Assembly: GCF_019511445.1 (NCBI RefSeq)
Contig: NZ_JAEUAN010000026.1
Span: 29,292 to 93,291, forward strand
Source of the DNA: Aliirhizobium wenxiniae
Lineage (GTDB): Bacteria > Pseudomonadota > Alphaproteobacteria > Rhizobiales > Rhizobiaceae
Reading direction: 5' to 3'
Length of the DNA stretch: 64,000 nucleotides
Made by a program: the position numbers and the translations under genes. The notes beneath the pieces are model-generated. The model made no database searches, had not been told where the DNA came from, and worked only from the letters and a program-made list of their open reading frames with translations. Below are positions 53,976 through 62,381 of this stretch, one piece after another. Numbering within the stretch: the stretch's first letter is position 1; each line of letters opens with the position of its first letter.

Positions 53976-55037
53976 ATGGCAGCTAGCCGGAAAAACGAGT
54001 TGAGAGCGCTGTTCGGAGGCGGGCTTGCGCCCGGTGCCGCACCTGCGGCCGAGGCGCAATCGGTTCCGAAGCCGGAAATTGAAGTGCCTGCCCCCACGGG
54101 CAATCCGGCAGGACGTAGTGCTGCCGGCGCGGTAAAGGCCATGGGCCTTTCGCTCAACGCCATGACCCGTGAAGCGGAAGAGGCGCGCTTGTTGCGCCAG
54201 GCGCTCAGCGAAGGCGAGCGGGTCGTCTCGATCCATCCCGAAAAGATCGATTCCTCCTTCGTCGAAGACCGGTTGCGGCTGGACGATCAAGACGACGAGG
54301 ATCTCGCGACACTCATCGACAGCATGCGTGAAAGCGGACAGCAGGTGCCCGTTCTGTTGCGCAATCATCCGGAAAAGCCGGGTCGATACCAGACAGCCTA
54401 TGGCCATCGCCGCATTCGGGCAGCCTCGCGTCTAGGGATCGAGGTCAAGGCAATTGTCCGTTCGTTGTCTGACGACGAACTGGTTCTGGCGCAGGGCAAG
54501 GAAAATGCCGAACGTCGCAATCTCTCATTTATCGAGCGGGCGGTTTTCGCAAAAAACCTTCTCGCAGGTGGTTTCGACCGCAAGGTGATCGGGGAGGCGC
54601 TGTCGGTTCAGAAAAGCGAGCTGTCTCGGTTGCTGCAGGTAGTCGAGGCAGTTCCGGTTGCACTTATTCGGGCGATCGGCGCAGCGCCTAAGGCTGGTCG
54701 TGATCGGTGGATGAAGCTCAGTGAATTGCTCGCATCGAAAGCAGCGCAGGCCGCAGCGATGGCTGAAGTGTCCAATGCCGATTTCCGGTCGTCGGCAAGC
54801 GATGACCGGTTCCAGCTGATATTCAATCATCTCTCCAAGCCGGAAAAGCGCCAGCCTGCAGAGCCCGTGCTGTTGAAGGACAACAAGGGTAAGGTCTTTG
54901 CGCAGCTACATACCGACGGCAAGAAAAGCCGGATCGAGTTTGCCACGGGGATCGACCGCCGGTTCGTCGATGAAGCCATGAAGACGCTCGTTCAGCAGTA
55001 TGACGCGTTTGTCTCCGCTCAGTCTTCAAAGGGATGA
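53976..55037 (+). CDS. repB: RepB partition protein (ParB family)
   Basis: A 353-residue ParB-like protein: a ParB nuclease-like domain (about 75-170; VPVLLRNHPEKPGRYQ, YGHRRIRAASRLG, ENAERRNLSFIERA), a helix-turn-helix (EALSVQKSELSRLL) and the RepB C-terminal domain. It would bind parS sites and RepA. A repC replication-initiator gene normally follows within a few hundred bases; here an unrelated hydrolase gene starts 132 bp later. Confidence 0.92.
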   Translation: MAASRKNELRALFGGGLAPGAAPAAEAQSVPKPEIEVPAPTGNPAGRSAAGAVKAMGLSLNAMTREAEEARLLRQALSEGERVVSIHPEKIDSSFVEDRLRLDDQDDEDLATLIDSMRESGQQVPVLLRNHPEKPGRYQTAYGHRRIRAASRLGIEVKAIVRSLSDDELVLAQGKENAERRNLSFIERAVFAKNLLAGGFDRKVIGEALSVQKSELSRLLQVVEAVPVALIRAIGAAPKAGRDRWMKLSELLASKAAQAAAMAEVSNADFRSSASDDRFQLIFNHLSKPEKRQPAEPVLLKDNKGKVFAQLHTDGKKSRIEFATGIDRRFVDEAMKTLVQQYDAFVSAQSSKG

Positions 55038-55053
55038 GGCTCTGACGGGTTGG

Positions 55054-55118
55054 CCGAACGTCAGTGGGAACAAGAAGCCGGGCAGTTAAGCTGGCCTTGT
55101 TCCTGACGGAAAGTTCGG
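55054..55118. repeat. Long interrupted palindrome downstream of repB
   Basis: CCGAAC, GTCAG and GGAACAAG (55054-55074) are mirrored by CTTGTTCC, TGAC and GTTCGG (55096-55118), giving three stacked stems with small bulges around a 21-nt loop. There is no T-run. It sits where repABC loci carry the ctRNA and the repC leader, so it may be a terminator or relic of that region. Confidence 0.55.
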
Positions 55119-55169
55119 TGAAGGAAGACCGACATTGCAGCTAACCCTTTAATCATCCGGATTTTCATC

Positions 55170-56042
55170 ATGAGCCCCAATCCTCTGGTCAAAGGTTTCT
55201 ACCACGAGCGCACGGGCAGCATCCAGTATGTGGTGAGTGATCCGGAAACGAGGGATTGCGCGATCATCGACCCGGTGCTCGATTACGATGAGAAATCGGG
55301 AAGCACGAAGACATCAAGTGCCGATGCCATTCTCGCTTATGTCGAAAGCGAACGGCTTATGGTGCAATGGATTCTGGATACGCACCCGCATGCGGACCAT
55401 TTTTCCGCAGCGGCCTACCTGAAGGGAAAGACAGGAGCGCCGACGGCGATCGGCGCGAAAGTGGTCGATATCCAGAAGCTCTGGCAGAAAATCTACAACA
55501 TGCCGGAGATGAAAACGGACGGATCACAGTGGGATCGCCTGTTCGCTGATGGCGAAAGTTTCCAGATCGGTAACATGACCTGCAAGGTTATCCATTCGCC
55601 GGGTCACACTTTGGCATCGATCACCTACGTGGTCGGTGATGCTGCGTTCATTCACGACACATTATTCATGCCGGATAGCGGCAGTGCCCGTGCCGATTTT
55701 CCTGGTGGTAGTGCCGCAAGCCTGTGGTCTTCGATCGGGGCGATCCTCGCTCTTCCCGATGATACGCGGCTATTCACCGGTCACGATTATCGTCCCGGCG
55801 GACGCGAGGCTGTTTGGGAAAGCACGGTCGGACAGCAAAAGACGGAAAACGCGCATGTCGCCCAAGGGCGTGAAGCTTTCATCCGTCAGCGTGAGGAGCG
55901 GGATGCGACATTGCCGTTTCCGCGCCTGATGCTTCACGCGTTGCAGATCAACCTCAATGCAGGGCGGATGCCGGTTCCGGAAGCCAATGGGACCAGTTAT
56001 CTGAAAATCCCGATTGATGCCTTCGCCATAAACGCTTGGTAA
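55170..56042 (+). CDS. MBL-fold hydrolase, persulfide-dioxygenase-like
   Basis: A 290-residue metallo-beta-lactamase-fold protein with metal motif DTHPHADHFSA, PGHTLASITYVV and LFTGHDYRPGGR. It is closest to the ETHE1/Blh group, which oxidises glutathione persulfide to sulfite. Rhizobial relatives often pair with BigR; no BigR-type gene is adjacent. Glyoxalase II is an alternative, but the sequence pattern is less like it. Confidence 0.82.
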   Translation: MSPNPLVKGFYHERTGSIQYVVSDPETRDCAIIDPVLDYDEKSGSTKTSSADAILAYVESERLMVQWILDTHPHADHFSAAAYLKGKTGAPTAIGAKVVDIQKLWQKIYNMPEMKTDGSQWDRLFADGESFQIGNMTCKVIHSPGHTLASITYVVGDAAFIHDTLFMPDSGSARADFPGGSAASLWSSIGAILALPDDTRLFTGHDYRPGGREAVWESTVGQQKTENAHVAQGREAFIRQREERDATLPFPRLMLHALQINLNAGRMPVPEANGTSYLKIPIDAFAINAW

Positions 56043-56096
56043 GGCGGGACTTTTTTCGCCATCGTGAGATACGGGATCGTATGTATCGCGTGATGG

Positions 56097-57029
56097 CTAT
56101 TCTAGCGATATCGGGAGTTCGCGATCCCAGCGTGGTGTGGGAGAAAATTTGTGCGCCAGGAAGTCTATGAATGCCCGGACCTTGGCAGGTGGGCGGCGAT
56201 TGCTTGCATAGATCGCAAAGACGCCGGGCAGTTCCATCAGTGGGTGGTCGAGCGTGAGGGATACCAACCGCCCGGCGCGGATTTCATCACCGACCAGGAA
56301 GGTCGGCTGGTAGATCATGCCCTGACCTGCCAAGGCCGCTGCCACGAGCGCATCACCGTTATTGGCGTGGAGATTGCCCGTAACGGGCACGATGATCGAA
56401 CCATCCAGGCCAAAGCGCCATCGATCAGGACCAACCGAACTCGATAGCGTGTAGCCCAGGCAATTATGCACGCTCAGATCCGCTACGGATGTCGGCATCG
56501 TTCGGTTCACGAGATAGGCGGGAGACGCGGTGACAAGCATGCGACAGCGCGCAATCCTTCGTGCCATCAGGCTCTGGTCTTCGATTTGGCCGATGCGAAT
56601 GGCGACATCCCATCCTTCTTCGACAAGATCGACGGTCCGATCACTCAGGCCCAGATCGACGCTCAACGCCGGATGCAGTTCGGACAATTCGGCCAAAAGC
56701 GGCACGATTTCCCTGACACCGAAGGAAACCGGAGCATTGACACGAAGTGTGCCACTGACCTCCATTCGTTCGGCGGCGGCCATGGCGTCAGCTTCCGAAA
56801 GCTCGGAGAGAATGCGTTCGACGCTTTCCAGATAGCGGCGGCCTGCTTCGTTCAGGGTAATCTTGCGGGTGGTACGGTGCAGAAGCTTCACGCCGAGCCG
56901 CTCTTCAAGCGCGCCCATGTGCTTTGTCGCCATGGTCTGGGACATGCCAAGCGCACGGGCCGCTCCTGATAGGCTGCCGATCGCAGCGACCTTGGCGAAA
57001 ACCTCCATCCCGGCGATGCGATCCAACAT
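56097..57029 (-). CDS. LysR-family transcriptional regulator
   Basis: A 310-residue LysR regulator with N-terminal GSLSGAARALGMSQTMATKH and a typical substrate domain ending PAKVRAFIDFLAHKF. The ATG at 57029 is the family-consistent start; a 77-residue upstream extension is rejected. Divergent from the glutathionyl-hydroquinone reductase and likely controls it. Confidence 0.87.
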   Translation of the reverse strand: MLDRIAGMEVFAKVAAIGSLSGAARALGMSQTMATKHMGALEERLGVKLLHRTTRKITLNEAGRRYLESVERILSELSEADAMAAAERMEVSGTLRVNAPVSFGVREIVPLLAELSELHPALSVDLGLSDRTVDLVEEGWDVAIRIGQIEDQSLMARRIARCRMLVTASPAYLVNRTMPTSVADLSVHNCLGYTLSSSVGPDRWRFGLDGSIIVPVTGNLHANNGDALVAAALAGQGMIYQPTFLVGDEIRAGRLVSLTLDHPLMELPGVFAIYASNRRPPAKVRAFIDFLAHKFSPTPRWDRELPISLE

Positions 57030-57156
57030 GATAAGCTCACTCTCTTGGTGTGATCTGTAATGCTCGGATGGTTGATTATCATGTTGCCGGAGTGAATGCA
57101 TAGTGTCGGCAATGACGGCCTTGCGCTGTCTGATCAACCATGTTGGGAAGACGACC

Positions 57157-58140
57157 GTGCTTGTAGACGGCAAATGGACAGCTGACTGGCAACCAGTACA
57201 GGCTAAGGATGCCAAAGGTGGCTTCGTACGCCAGACATCCAGCTTTCGGAACTGGATCACGCCCGACGGGTCTGCGGGACCAACGGGAGTGGGCGGATTT
57301 GCAGCGGAAGCTGACCGCTATCATCTTTATGTCGCACTGATCTGCCCCTGGGCTTCGCGAACACTGATTGCCCGCAAGCTCAAGAAGCTGGACGAGCTCA
57401 TCTCTGTTTCGGTGGTTGAGCCAGCGCTGACAAAAGAAGGCTGGCGGTTCGGTACCCATCCCGGCGCCAACGAAGATATGGTCAATGGCGCGCGTTATAT
57501 GCACGAGCTCTATACCCGCGTCGATCCGCAGATTACCGGCCGCGCAACGGTTCCTGTCCTGTGGGATAAAAAGACCGGCACGATCGTCAACAACGAATCG
57601 GCCGATATCCTGCGCATGTTCAACAGCGGCTTCGGTGCTTTGGCGGATGAGAGCGTCGATCTCTATCCCGAAGCTCTTCGTTCCGAAATCGATGCGCTGA
57701 ACGATCGTATCTATCCGCGGTTGAACAACGGCGTTTACCGCTCCGGATTCGCCACGACGCAGCAAGCCTATGAAGAGGCCTTCCACGACGTATTCTTAAT
57801 GCTGGACGAATTGGAGGATTTGCTGGCGGAGAGGGCTTTCCTTGTCGGAGAGCGCCTGACGGAAGCCGATATTCGCCTCTTCGTCACGCTCGTGCGGTTT
57901 GATGCCGCCTATCACGGTCTGTTCAAATGCAATCTGCGGCGTATCGCTGACTATCCTGGTCTAAGCCGATATCTGCGCCGGATACTGTCAGTTCCGGGCA
58001 TTGCAGAGACTGTCAGCATCGATCACATCAAGCGTGGCTATTATTCGATCGAGAGTCTCAACCCGACAAAGATCATTCCCGTTGGCCCGGCTTTGGACTT
58101 CGAGGATCTGTTGCTGCCTACAGCCTCCATCGCGATTTAA
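57157..58140 (+). CDS. Glutathionyl-hydroquinone reductase (GST family)
   Basis: About 327 residues of the Xi-class GST family. The active-site motif ALICPWASRTLIARKL provides the catalytic cysteine; FRNWITPDGSAGPTG and DIRLFVTLVRFD are family blocks. It reduces glutathionyl-hydroquinones. GTG 57157 with GGGAAG upstream begins VLVDGKW as in relatives; starts at 57103 or 57112 are possible. Confidence 0.83.
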   Translation: MLVDGKWTADWQPVQAKDAKGGFVRQTSSFRNWITPDGSAGPTGVGGFAAEADRYHLYVALICPWASRTLIARKLKKLDELISVSVVEPALTKEGWRFGTHPGANEDMVNGARYMHELYTRVDPQITGRATVPVLWDKKTGTIVNNESADILRMFNSGFGALADESVDLYPEALRSEIDALNDRIYPRLNNGVYRSGFATTQQAYEEAFHDVFLMLDELEDLLAERAFLVGERLTEADIRLFVTLVRFDAAYHGLFKCNLRRIADYPGLSRYLRRILSVPGIAETVSIDHIKRGYYSIESLNPTKIIPVGPALDFEDLLLPTASIAI

Positions 58141-58201
58141 GCCGCGAAAAGCTGCCGTTTCGACACTCTCCCGCAATCAGCGAACTTTCCGGATTGATCG
58201 C

Positions 58202-59065
58202 ATGCTGACCCAGATACTCCTGACTTCTGTCCTGTTGCCGCTTGTTCTCGGTATTGTCATTGCGTTGGCCGGTAAGGGAGCCTCGTCCCCGGGCATTCTT
58301 TTAACGACGCTTCTGATCCCGGTCGCCGGTGCCATCGCGAGCGTATCGATCGAAGGCTTTCCGCCATTCCCGCCGATTGCGGCGAAACAGAAACTTCCCT
58401 TGCTGTTGCTCATCGGCGGTGTTGCTTTCGGCATCCTCGGCGTTCTCTTGCGGCAGTTTCTAAACCGGTGGACTATCGCGCTGGTCGGTGTGGTGTCGCT
58501 CGCAGCACCAGCCTGGTGGCTGGGTAAAAACGTTCTTGCCGCCAATGCGACGAAAGCAACGACGCTTGCCGTCGTGCTCGTCATCGTCGCTGTGGAAATC
58601 GCCGCCGTTTCTGGTCGGCTTTCTCAAAAGCAATCTCCGGCTGCCTTGCCGGCAGCCCTGCTCGCTACCGCCATCGGAACGGCGCTGAGCGCGATCATGG
58701 GCGGCTATATCGGGATGGCGCAGATGAATGGTGCATTGGCTGCCTTGTTCGGCGGCTGGCTGCTGGTTCGTTACGTCGCTTATATCAGGGGCGATGATGC
58801 GGCCTTTGATCTCCAGGGACTTGCCGCGCTTTCCTTCATCTGGACTGCTGCGATGGGCGTCATGATGACTGTGCTACTCTCGCCGAGCGCCACACCGATC
58901 GCTCTTGTTCTTTCGGTTCTGCCCGTCGCTGTCTTCGCCGTTCTTAAAGGGCGCAGTATCGATTTCATCAAACAACCGCGCTTTCTGCGACCGCTGATTA
59001 TCGGGGCGCTAACGGCGATCCCGGCGATCGCAGCCATCGCTATTGCCGTCCTTGCGGGCGGTTGA
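58202..59065 (+). CDS. Polytopic membrane protein of unknown function
   Basis: A 287-residue protein with about eight to nine hydrophobic helices, rich in A, L, V and I, and few charged residues; a short basic segment (KGRSIDFIKQPRFLRP) precedes the last helix. I recognise no family. ATG 58202 lies 61 bp after the hydroquinone reductase. The 70-bp gap downstream to yceI holds that gene's ribosome site. Confidence 0.6.
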   Translation: MLTQILLTSVLLPLVLGIVIALAGKGASSPGILLTTLLIPVAGAIASVSIEGFPPFPPIAAKQKLPLLLLIGGVAFGILGVLLRQFLNRWTIALVGVVSLAAPAWWLGKNVLAANATKATTLAVVLVIVAVEIAAVSGRLSQKQSPAALPAALLATAIGTALSAIMGGYIGMAQMNGALAALFGGWLLVRYVAYIRGDDAAFDLQGLAALSFIWTAAMGVMMTVLLSPSATPIALVLSVLPVAVFAVLKGRSIDFIKQPRFLRPLIIGALTAIPAIAAIAIAVLAGG

Positions 59066-59135
59066 ATTGAAAGTGTCATCAATCCGGCTCGCCGGACACT
59101 ATCGCCCACCACGGGCAATCTCAAAAGGAGAAACC

Positions 59136-59714
59136 ATGAAACGCCTGATTTTCGCTACTGCCATTGCCGGTATGTTCATGACCGGAGCTGCGCTCGCAGC
59201 TGACAGCTACGAAATCGATCCGACGCATGCATGGGTCGGCTTCAAGACGAGCCATGCGGGCTGGGCCAAGGCCCATGGCGCATTCAAGGCGGTGTCCGGC
59301 ACAATTTCCTTCGACAAGGAAGACGTAACCAAGAGCACGGTGGAAATCGCGCTCGAAGCTGCAAGCATCGACACCAATGACGAGAAGCGCAACACCCACC
59401 TGAAGAGCCCGGACTTCCTCAACGCCGAGGAGTTCCCGCAGATTACCTTCAAGAGCACTTCGATCGAAAAGACCGGTGACAAGACTGCCAAGGTGACCGG
59501 TGATCTGACGCTGCTCGGCATGTCCAAGCCGGTCGTTCTCGACGTCACCTGGAATGCGGAATCCGCGCTTCCCTGGGATGCCAACACGATCAAGACCGGT
59601 TTTTCGGCAACCGGTTCGTTTAACGGCGTAGACTTCGGCATCGCCAAGATGGCCGCCTTCGGCATCGGTCCGGAAATCGCGCTCGACATCGACGTTGAAG
59701 CCGTCAAGAAGTGA
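59136..59714 (+). CDS. yceI: YceI-family periplasmic lipid-binding protein
   Basis: A 192-residue protein with signal peptide (about 1-22, ends ALAAD) and a YceI lipocalin-like barrel (YEIDPTHAWVGFKTSHAGW; VTGDLTLLGMSKPV). YceI proteins bind isoprenoid lipids. ATG 59136 follows AAAAGGAG. It ends before a hairpin and a convergent kinase gene. Confidence 0.88.
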   Translation: MKRLIFATAIAGMFMTGAALAADSYEIDPTHAWVGFKTSHAGWAKAHGAFKAVSGTISFDKEDVTKSTVEIALEAASIDTNDEKRNTHLKSPDFLNAEEFPQITFKSTSIEKTGDKTAKVTGDLTLLGMSKPVVLDVTWNAESALPWDANTIKTGFSATGSFNGVDFGIAKMAAFGIGPEIALDIDVEAVKK

Positions 59715-59746
59715 ATTCAGTCTCACCGCAGTGAGATGAAAAACAG

Positions 59747-59775
59747 CGCGATCGGCTCAGTGGCCGGTCGCGTTT
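59747..59775. terminator. Candidate terminator between yceI and the convergent kinase
   Basis: CGCGATCGG (59747-59755) and CCGGTCGCG (59764-59772) pair with one G-T wobble over an 8-nt loop, then TTT on the plus strand. Confidence 0.55.
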
Positions 59776-59782
59776 CGCCATT

Positions 59783-61159
59783 TTACGGTAGAATTATCCT
59801 GGCTTCGAAGCCGTCGTCCCTGCCGCTTGCGGGTGATAGAAGCACAAGACGGCCGTTCATCTGACCGAGCAATCTGTCGACGATAGACAGGCCCAATCCG
59901 GAGCCCGCAGCTTCGGTCTTCCCGCGACTGAAGCGTTTGCGGATCGAAGCAAGCTCGGCTTCGTTCATCGCCGGCGCGCCGTTGACGATACGGATAAGCC
60001 CGCCGTCGTCGAGAAACACCTCGACCGGCGTCTCCGGCGTGCCGTGCACGAGCGCGTTTTCAATGAGATTGCGTAGAACAATGGCAAAAGCATCTTCGCT
60101 GAACGGACCGATCAACTGCGCGCCGGGCGCGCGATGCAGGATCAGACGTGCCGGGTTTGCCATGCTGCGCCAGAAATCGGTCAATACCATATCCAGTACC
60201 CGGCCCAGGTCGGCCTGTTTGTCGCTGATACCAATACCGGCTTCGGCGCGGGAGAGCTGCAAGAGCTTTTCCGCAAGGTGGCTGAGACGTGTCAGCGACG
60301 CCTCGATCTGACCGGCACGGTGACGACTGGAGCTCTCTGTCAGCTCGGCGATCAGCATCTGCGTTTGGGCCAAGGCGCCGGCGATCGGCGTGCGCAGTTC
60401 ATGAGCGCTGTTGGAGGTGAATTCCCGCTCGGCGTCGAGTGCAGTCCTTAGCCGTGACATCAGCAGGTTGACGGAAACTGCGATCGGCTGCAGTTCCTGT
60501 GGCAGCATGGACGCATCGATAGGCTCCATGTTGCCGCCATCCTTGGTCTCGATCTCTCGACGCAGTTCGCCGACCGGCCGCACGGCACGGCGCACCACCA
60601 TCCAGATCACGATACCACTGACCGGGATCAGCAATATCAGCGGCAAAAACAGCGCGATTGCGCCTTCGCGAACGGCCTCTTCGCGGTTCTCGAAGGCATC
60701 AGCGACCTGGATGAAGACTTGGGTGTCATCACTAGTGGCGGTGTAGAACTGATAAACCGTGTCCTTCCAGAACCCAGCCTTCAAAGGCGTTCCAAAGGCC
60801 TGTTCCGGCGCATCATGGGAGCGGATCAACACGCGGCCGGAACGATCACGCACCTGATAGATGAGATATTCATGATCTCCGCTGGAACTTGCCGTCTGCA
60901 GTTGCTGGGGTGCTGCGCTCGCTATGGGGGCGGATGTCGAGCCCAGCATTCCCCGGTGTTCGAGATCATCGACAACCAGCGGCACGAGCCGTTCGGCCGT
61001 ATCCTGAAGCGTGCCGTCGAATATTTCGGCAAGCTCCTCTTCCATCACCACCAGGCCAAGCCCGACTGCCAGCAACCAGAGGAAGGTCATGGCAAAGGTC
61101 AGGGACAGGATCAGTCGCCGGGTCATCGACGGGCCGGTCGTCCGGCGAAAAAAGCTCAT
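59783..61159 (-). CDS. Sensor histidine kinase of a PmrAB/QseBC-like system
   Basis: A 458-residue kinase with two membrane helices (about 13-36 and 165-190) flanking a periplasmic sensor, then HAMP-like region, phospho-acceptor motif NSAHELRTPIAG and HATPase with N-box RNLIENALVHG and GSGLGLSIV. Overlaps the regulator gene by 4 bp (ATGA). Fourth gene of the eptA-dgkA operon, so it likely senses envelope stress. Confidence 0.88.
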   Translation of the reverse strand: MSFFRRTTGPSMTRRLILSLTFAMTFLWLLAVGLGLVVMEEELAEIFDGTLQDTAERLVPLVVDDLEHRGMLGSTSAPIASAAPQQLQTASSSGDHEYLIYQVRDRSGRVLIRSHDAPEQAFGTPLKAGFWKDTVYQFYTATSDDTQVFIQVADAFENREEAVREGAIALFLPLILLIPVSGIVIWMVVRRAVRPVGELRREIETKDGGNMEPIDASMLPQELQPIAVSVNLLMSRLRTALDAEREFTSNSAHELRTPIAGALAQTQMLIAELTESSSRHRAGQIEASLTRLSHLAEKLLQLSRAEAGIGISDKQADLGRVLDMVLTDFWRSMANPARLILHRAPGAQLIGPFSEDAFAIVLRNLIENALVHGTPETPVEVFLDDGGLIRIVNGAPAMNEAELASIRKRFSRGKTEAAGSGLGLSIVDRLLGQMNGRLVLLSPASGRDDGFEARIILP

Positions 61160-61818
61160 TGTTCACGCCCAAGCCTGTAGCCGATACCGCGTAGCGTGGT
61201 GATGTGTTCGCGGCCGAGTTTCTTGCGCAGTCGGCTTACATAGACCTCGACAGTATTGCTCTCGATCTCGGAGCCAAAGGCGTAAAGAGCTTCTTCGATC
61301 TGGGATTTCGAAACGACTGCTCCCGTACGGCTCGATAGCGCGTCGAGTACGGCCCATTCCCGGCTGGACAGATCAATTGTCTCGTCGTTGACCGTCACCC
61401 GGCGGGCTGCTGCGTCAATCTCCATATCGCCGATCCGCACGAGTGAAACCGGTCGGCCGCTGTAACGGCGGCTGACCGCCAGCATGCGTGCCGTGAGTTC
61501 ACCGAGATTGAACGGCTTCACCAGATAGTCATCGGCGCCGCTATTCAGGCCTTCGATACGATCGGATATCTGATCATGCGCCGTGAGAATGATCACCGGT
61601 GCCGCGATGCCACGGGTGCGAAACTCCTTCAGGAGAGCGATACCGCTGCCATCGGGAAGGCGAAGATCGAGCAGGACGAGGCCATAACTGGTGGTCGCAA
61701 GCGCGCTTCTTGCCGTGTCGATCGTTTTCATCCAATCGACCGCATGATCGCCACTTGCCACATGATCGCGCACCGCTTCACCGAGCGTTGCATCATCCTC
61801 AACCAGAAGAACCCTCAA
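61156..61818 (-). CDS. OmpR-family response regulator
   Basis: A 220-residue regulator: receiver with VEDDATLGE, acceptor aspartate in LVLLDLRLPDG and lysine in YLVKPFN, then a winged helix (LSSREWAVLDAL; ESNTVEVYVSRLRKKLG). The only good start is TTG 61818 with GGAGCGG at proper spacing; ATGs farther upstream would add an unconserved tail. Partner of the adjacent kinase. Confidence 0.88.
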   Translation of the reverse strand: MRVLLVEDDATLGEAVRDHVASGDHAVDWMKTIDTARSALATTSYGLVLLDLRLPDGSGIALLKEFRTRGIAAPVIILTAHDQISDRIEGLNSGADDYLVKPFNLGELTARMLAVSRRYSGRPVSLVRIGDMEIDAAARRVTVNDETIDLSSREWAVLDALSSRTGAVVSKSQIEEALYAFGSEIESNTVEVYVSRLRKKLGREHITTLRGIGYRLGREQ

Positions 61819-61913
61819 ACTATCCGCTCCGTCCCATCGCGACGTTATCCTATACCCATCGTTTAGCAGACTGGGTGGATAAAATTCGAGAGGGGAGGGG
61901 GCTACCGTGGGGA

Positions 61914-62381
61914 TCATGGCGAGATGAGTTTCGGAATGATGACGAAGGCGGCTGTCAGCCCGTTCGCCAGCAGCATGCAGAATACGGCGAAAGAGCCGAG
62001 ATCCTTGGCATGCCTGCCGGTGTCGGACCATTCCGGCGAAATGCGGTCGATGATCTCTTCTATGGCGGTGTTGAGAGCTTCCGCAGAGAAGAGGCCGAGC
62101 ATGACGACCGCCATCATGATGTAATCGAAGAAACTGGCGCCGACTGCGGCAAAGGCTGCGAATATCGCAAGTCCGGTGATGATTTCATGGCGGAATGCGG
62201 TTTCGCGCAGCAGCCTCAAGGCACCGTTCAGCGAATAGCCGAACGCTGCCTTGAGGTGCCGGCTGCCGGTCACTTTCTCGATGTGGGACGAGGGGCTGAT
62301 GGAGACTTGCGGCGGTTCCTCAGTCTTTTTTGTGACCGGCCTTGCTACCGTTCCGATGGGGGCATAATCGGGAACGGTCAT
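61914..62381 (-). CDS. dgkA: Diacylglycerol kinase
   Basis: A 155-residue protein with an N-terminal cytosolic extension (about 1-45) and the three-helix DgkA core carrying EALNTAIEEIIDR. It phosphorylates diacylglycerol to phosphatidate in the inner membrane. It overlaps the eptA stop by 3 bp (ATGA), which fits recycling of the diacylglycerol EptA leaves behind. Confidence 0.88.
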   Translation of the reverse strand: MTVPDYAPIGTVARPVTKKTEEPPQVSISPSSHIEKVTGSRHLKAAFGYSLNGALRLLRETAFRHEIITGLAIFAAFAAVGASFFDYIMMAVVMLGLFSAEALNTAIEEIIDRISPEWSDTGRHAKDLGSFAVFCMLLANGLTAAFVIIPKLISP

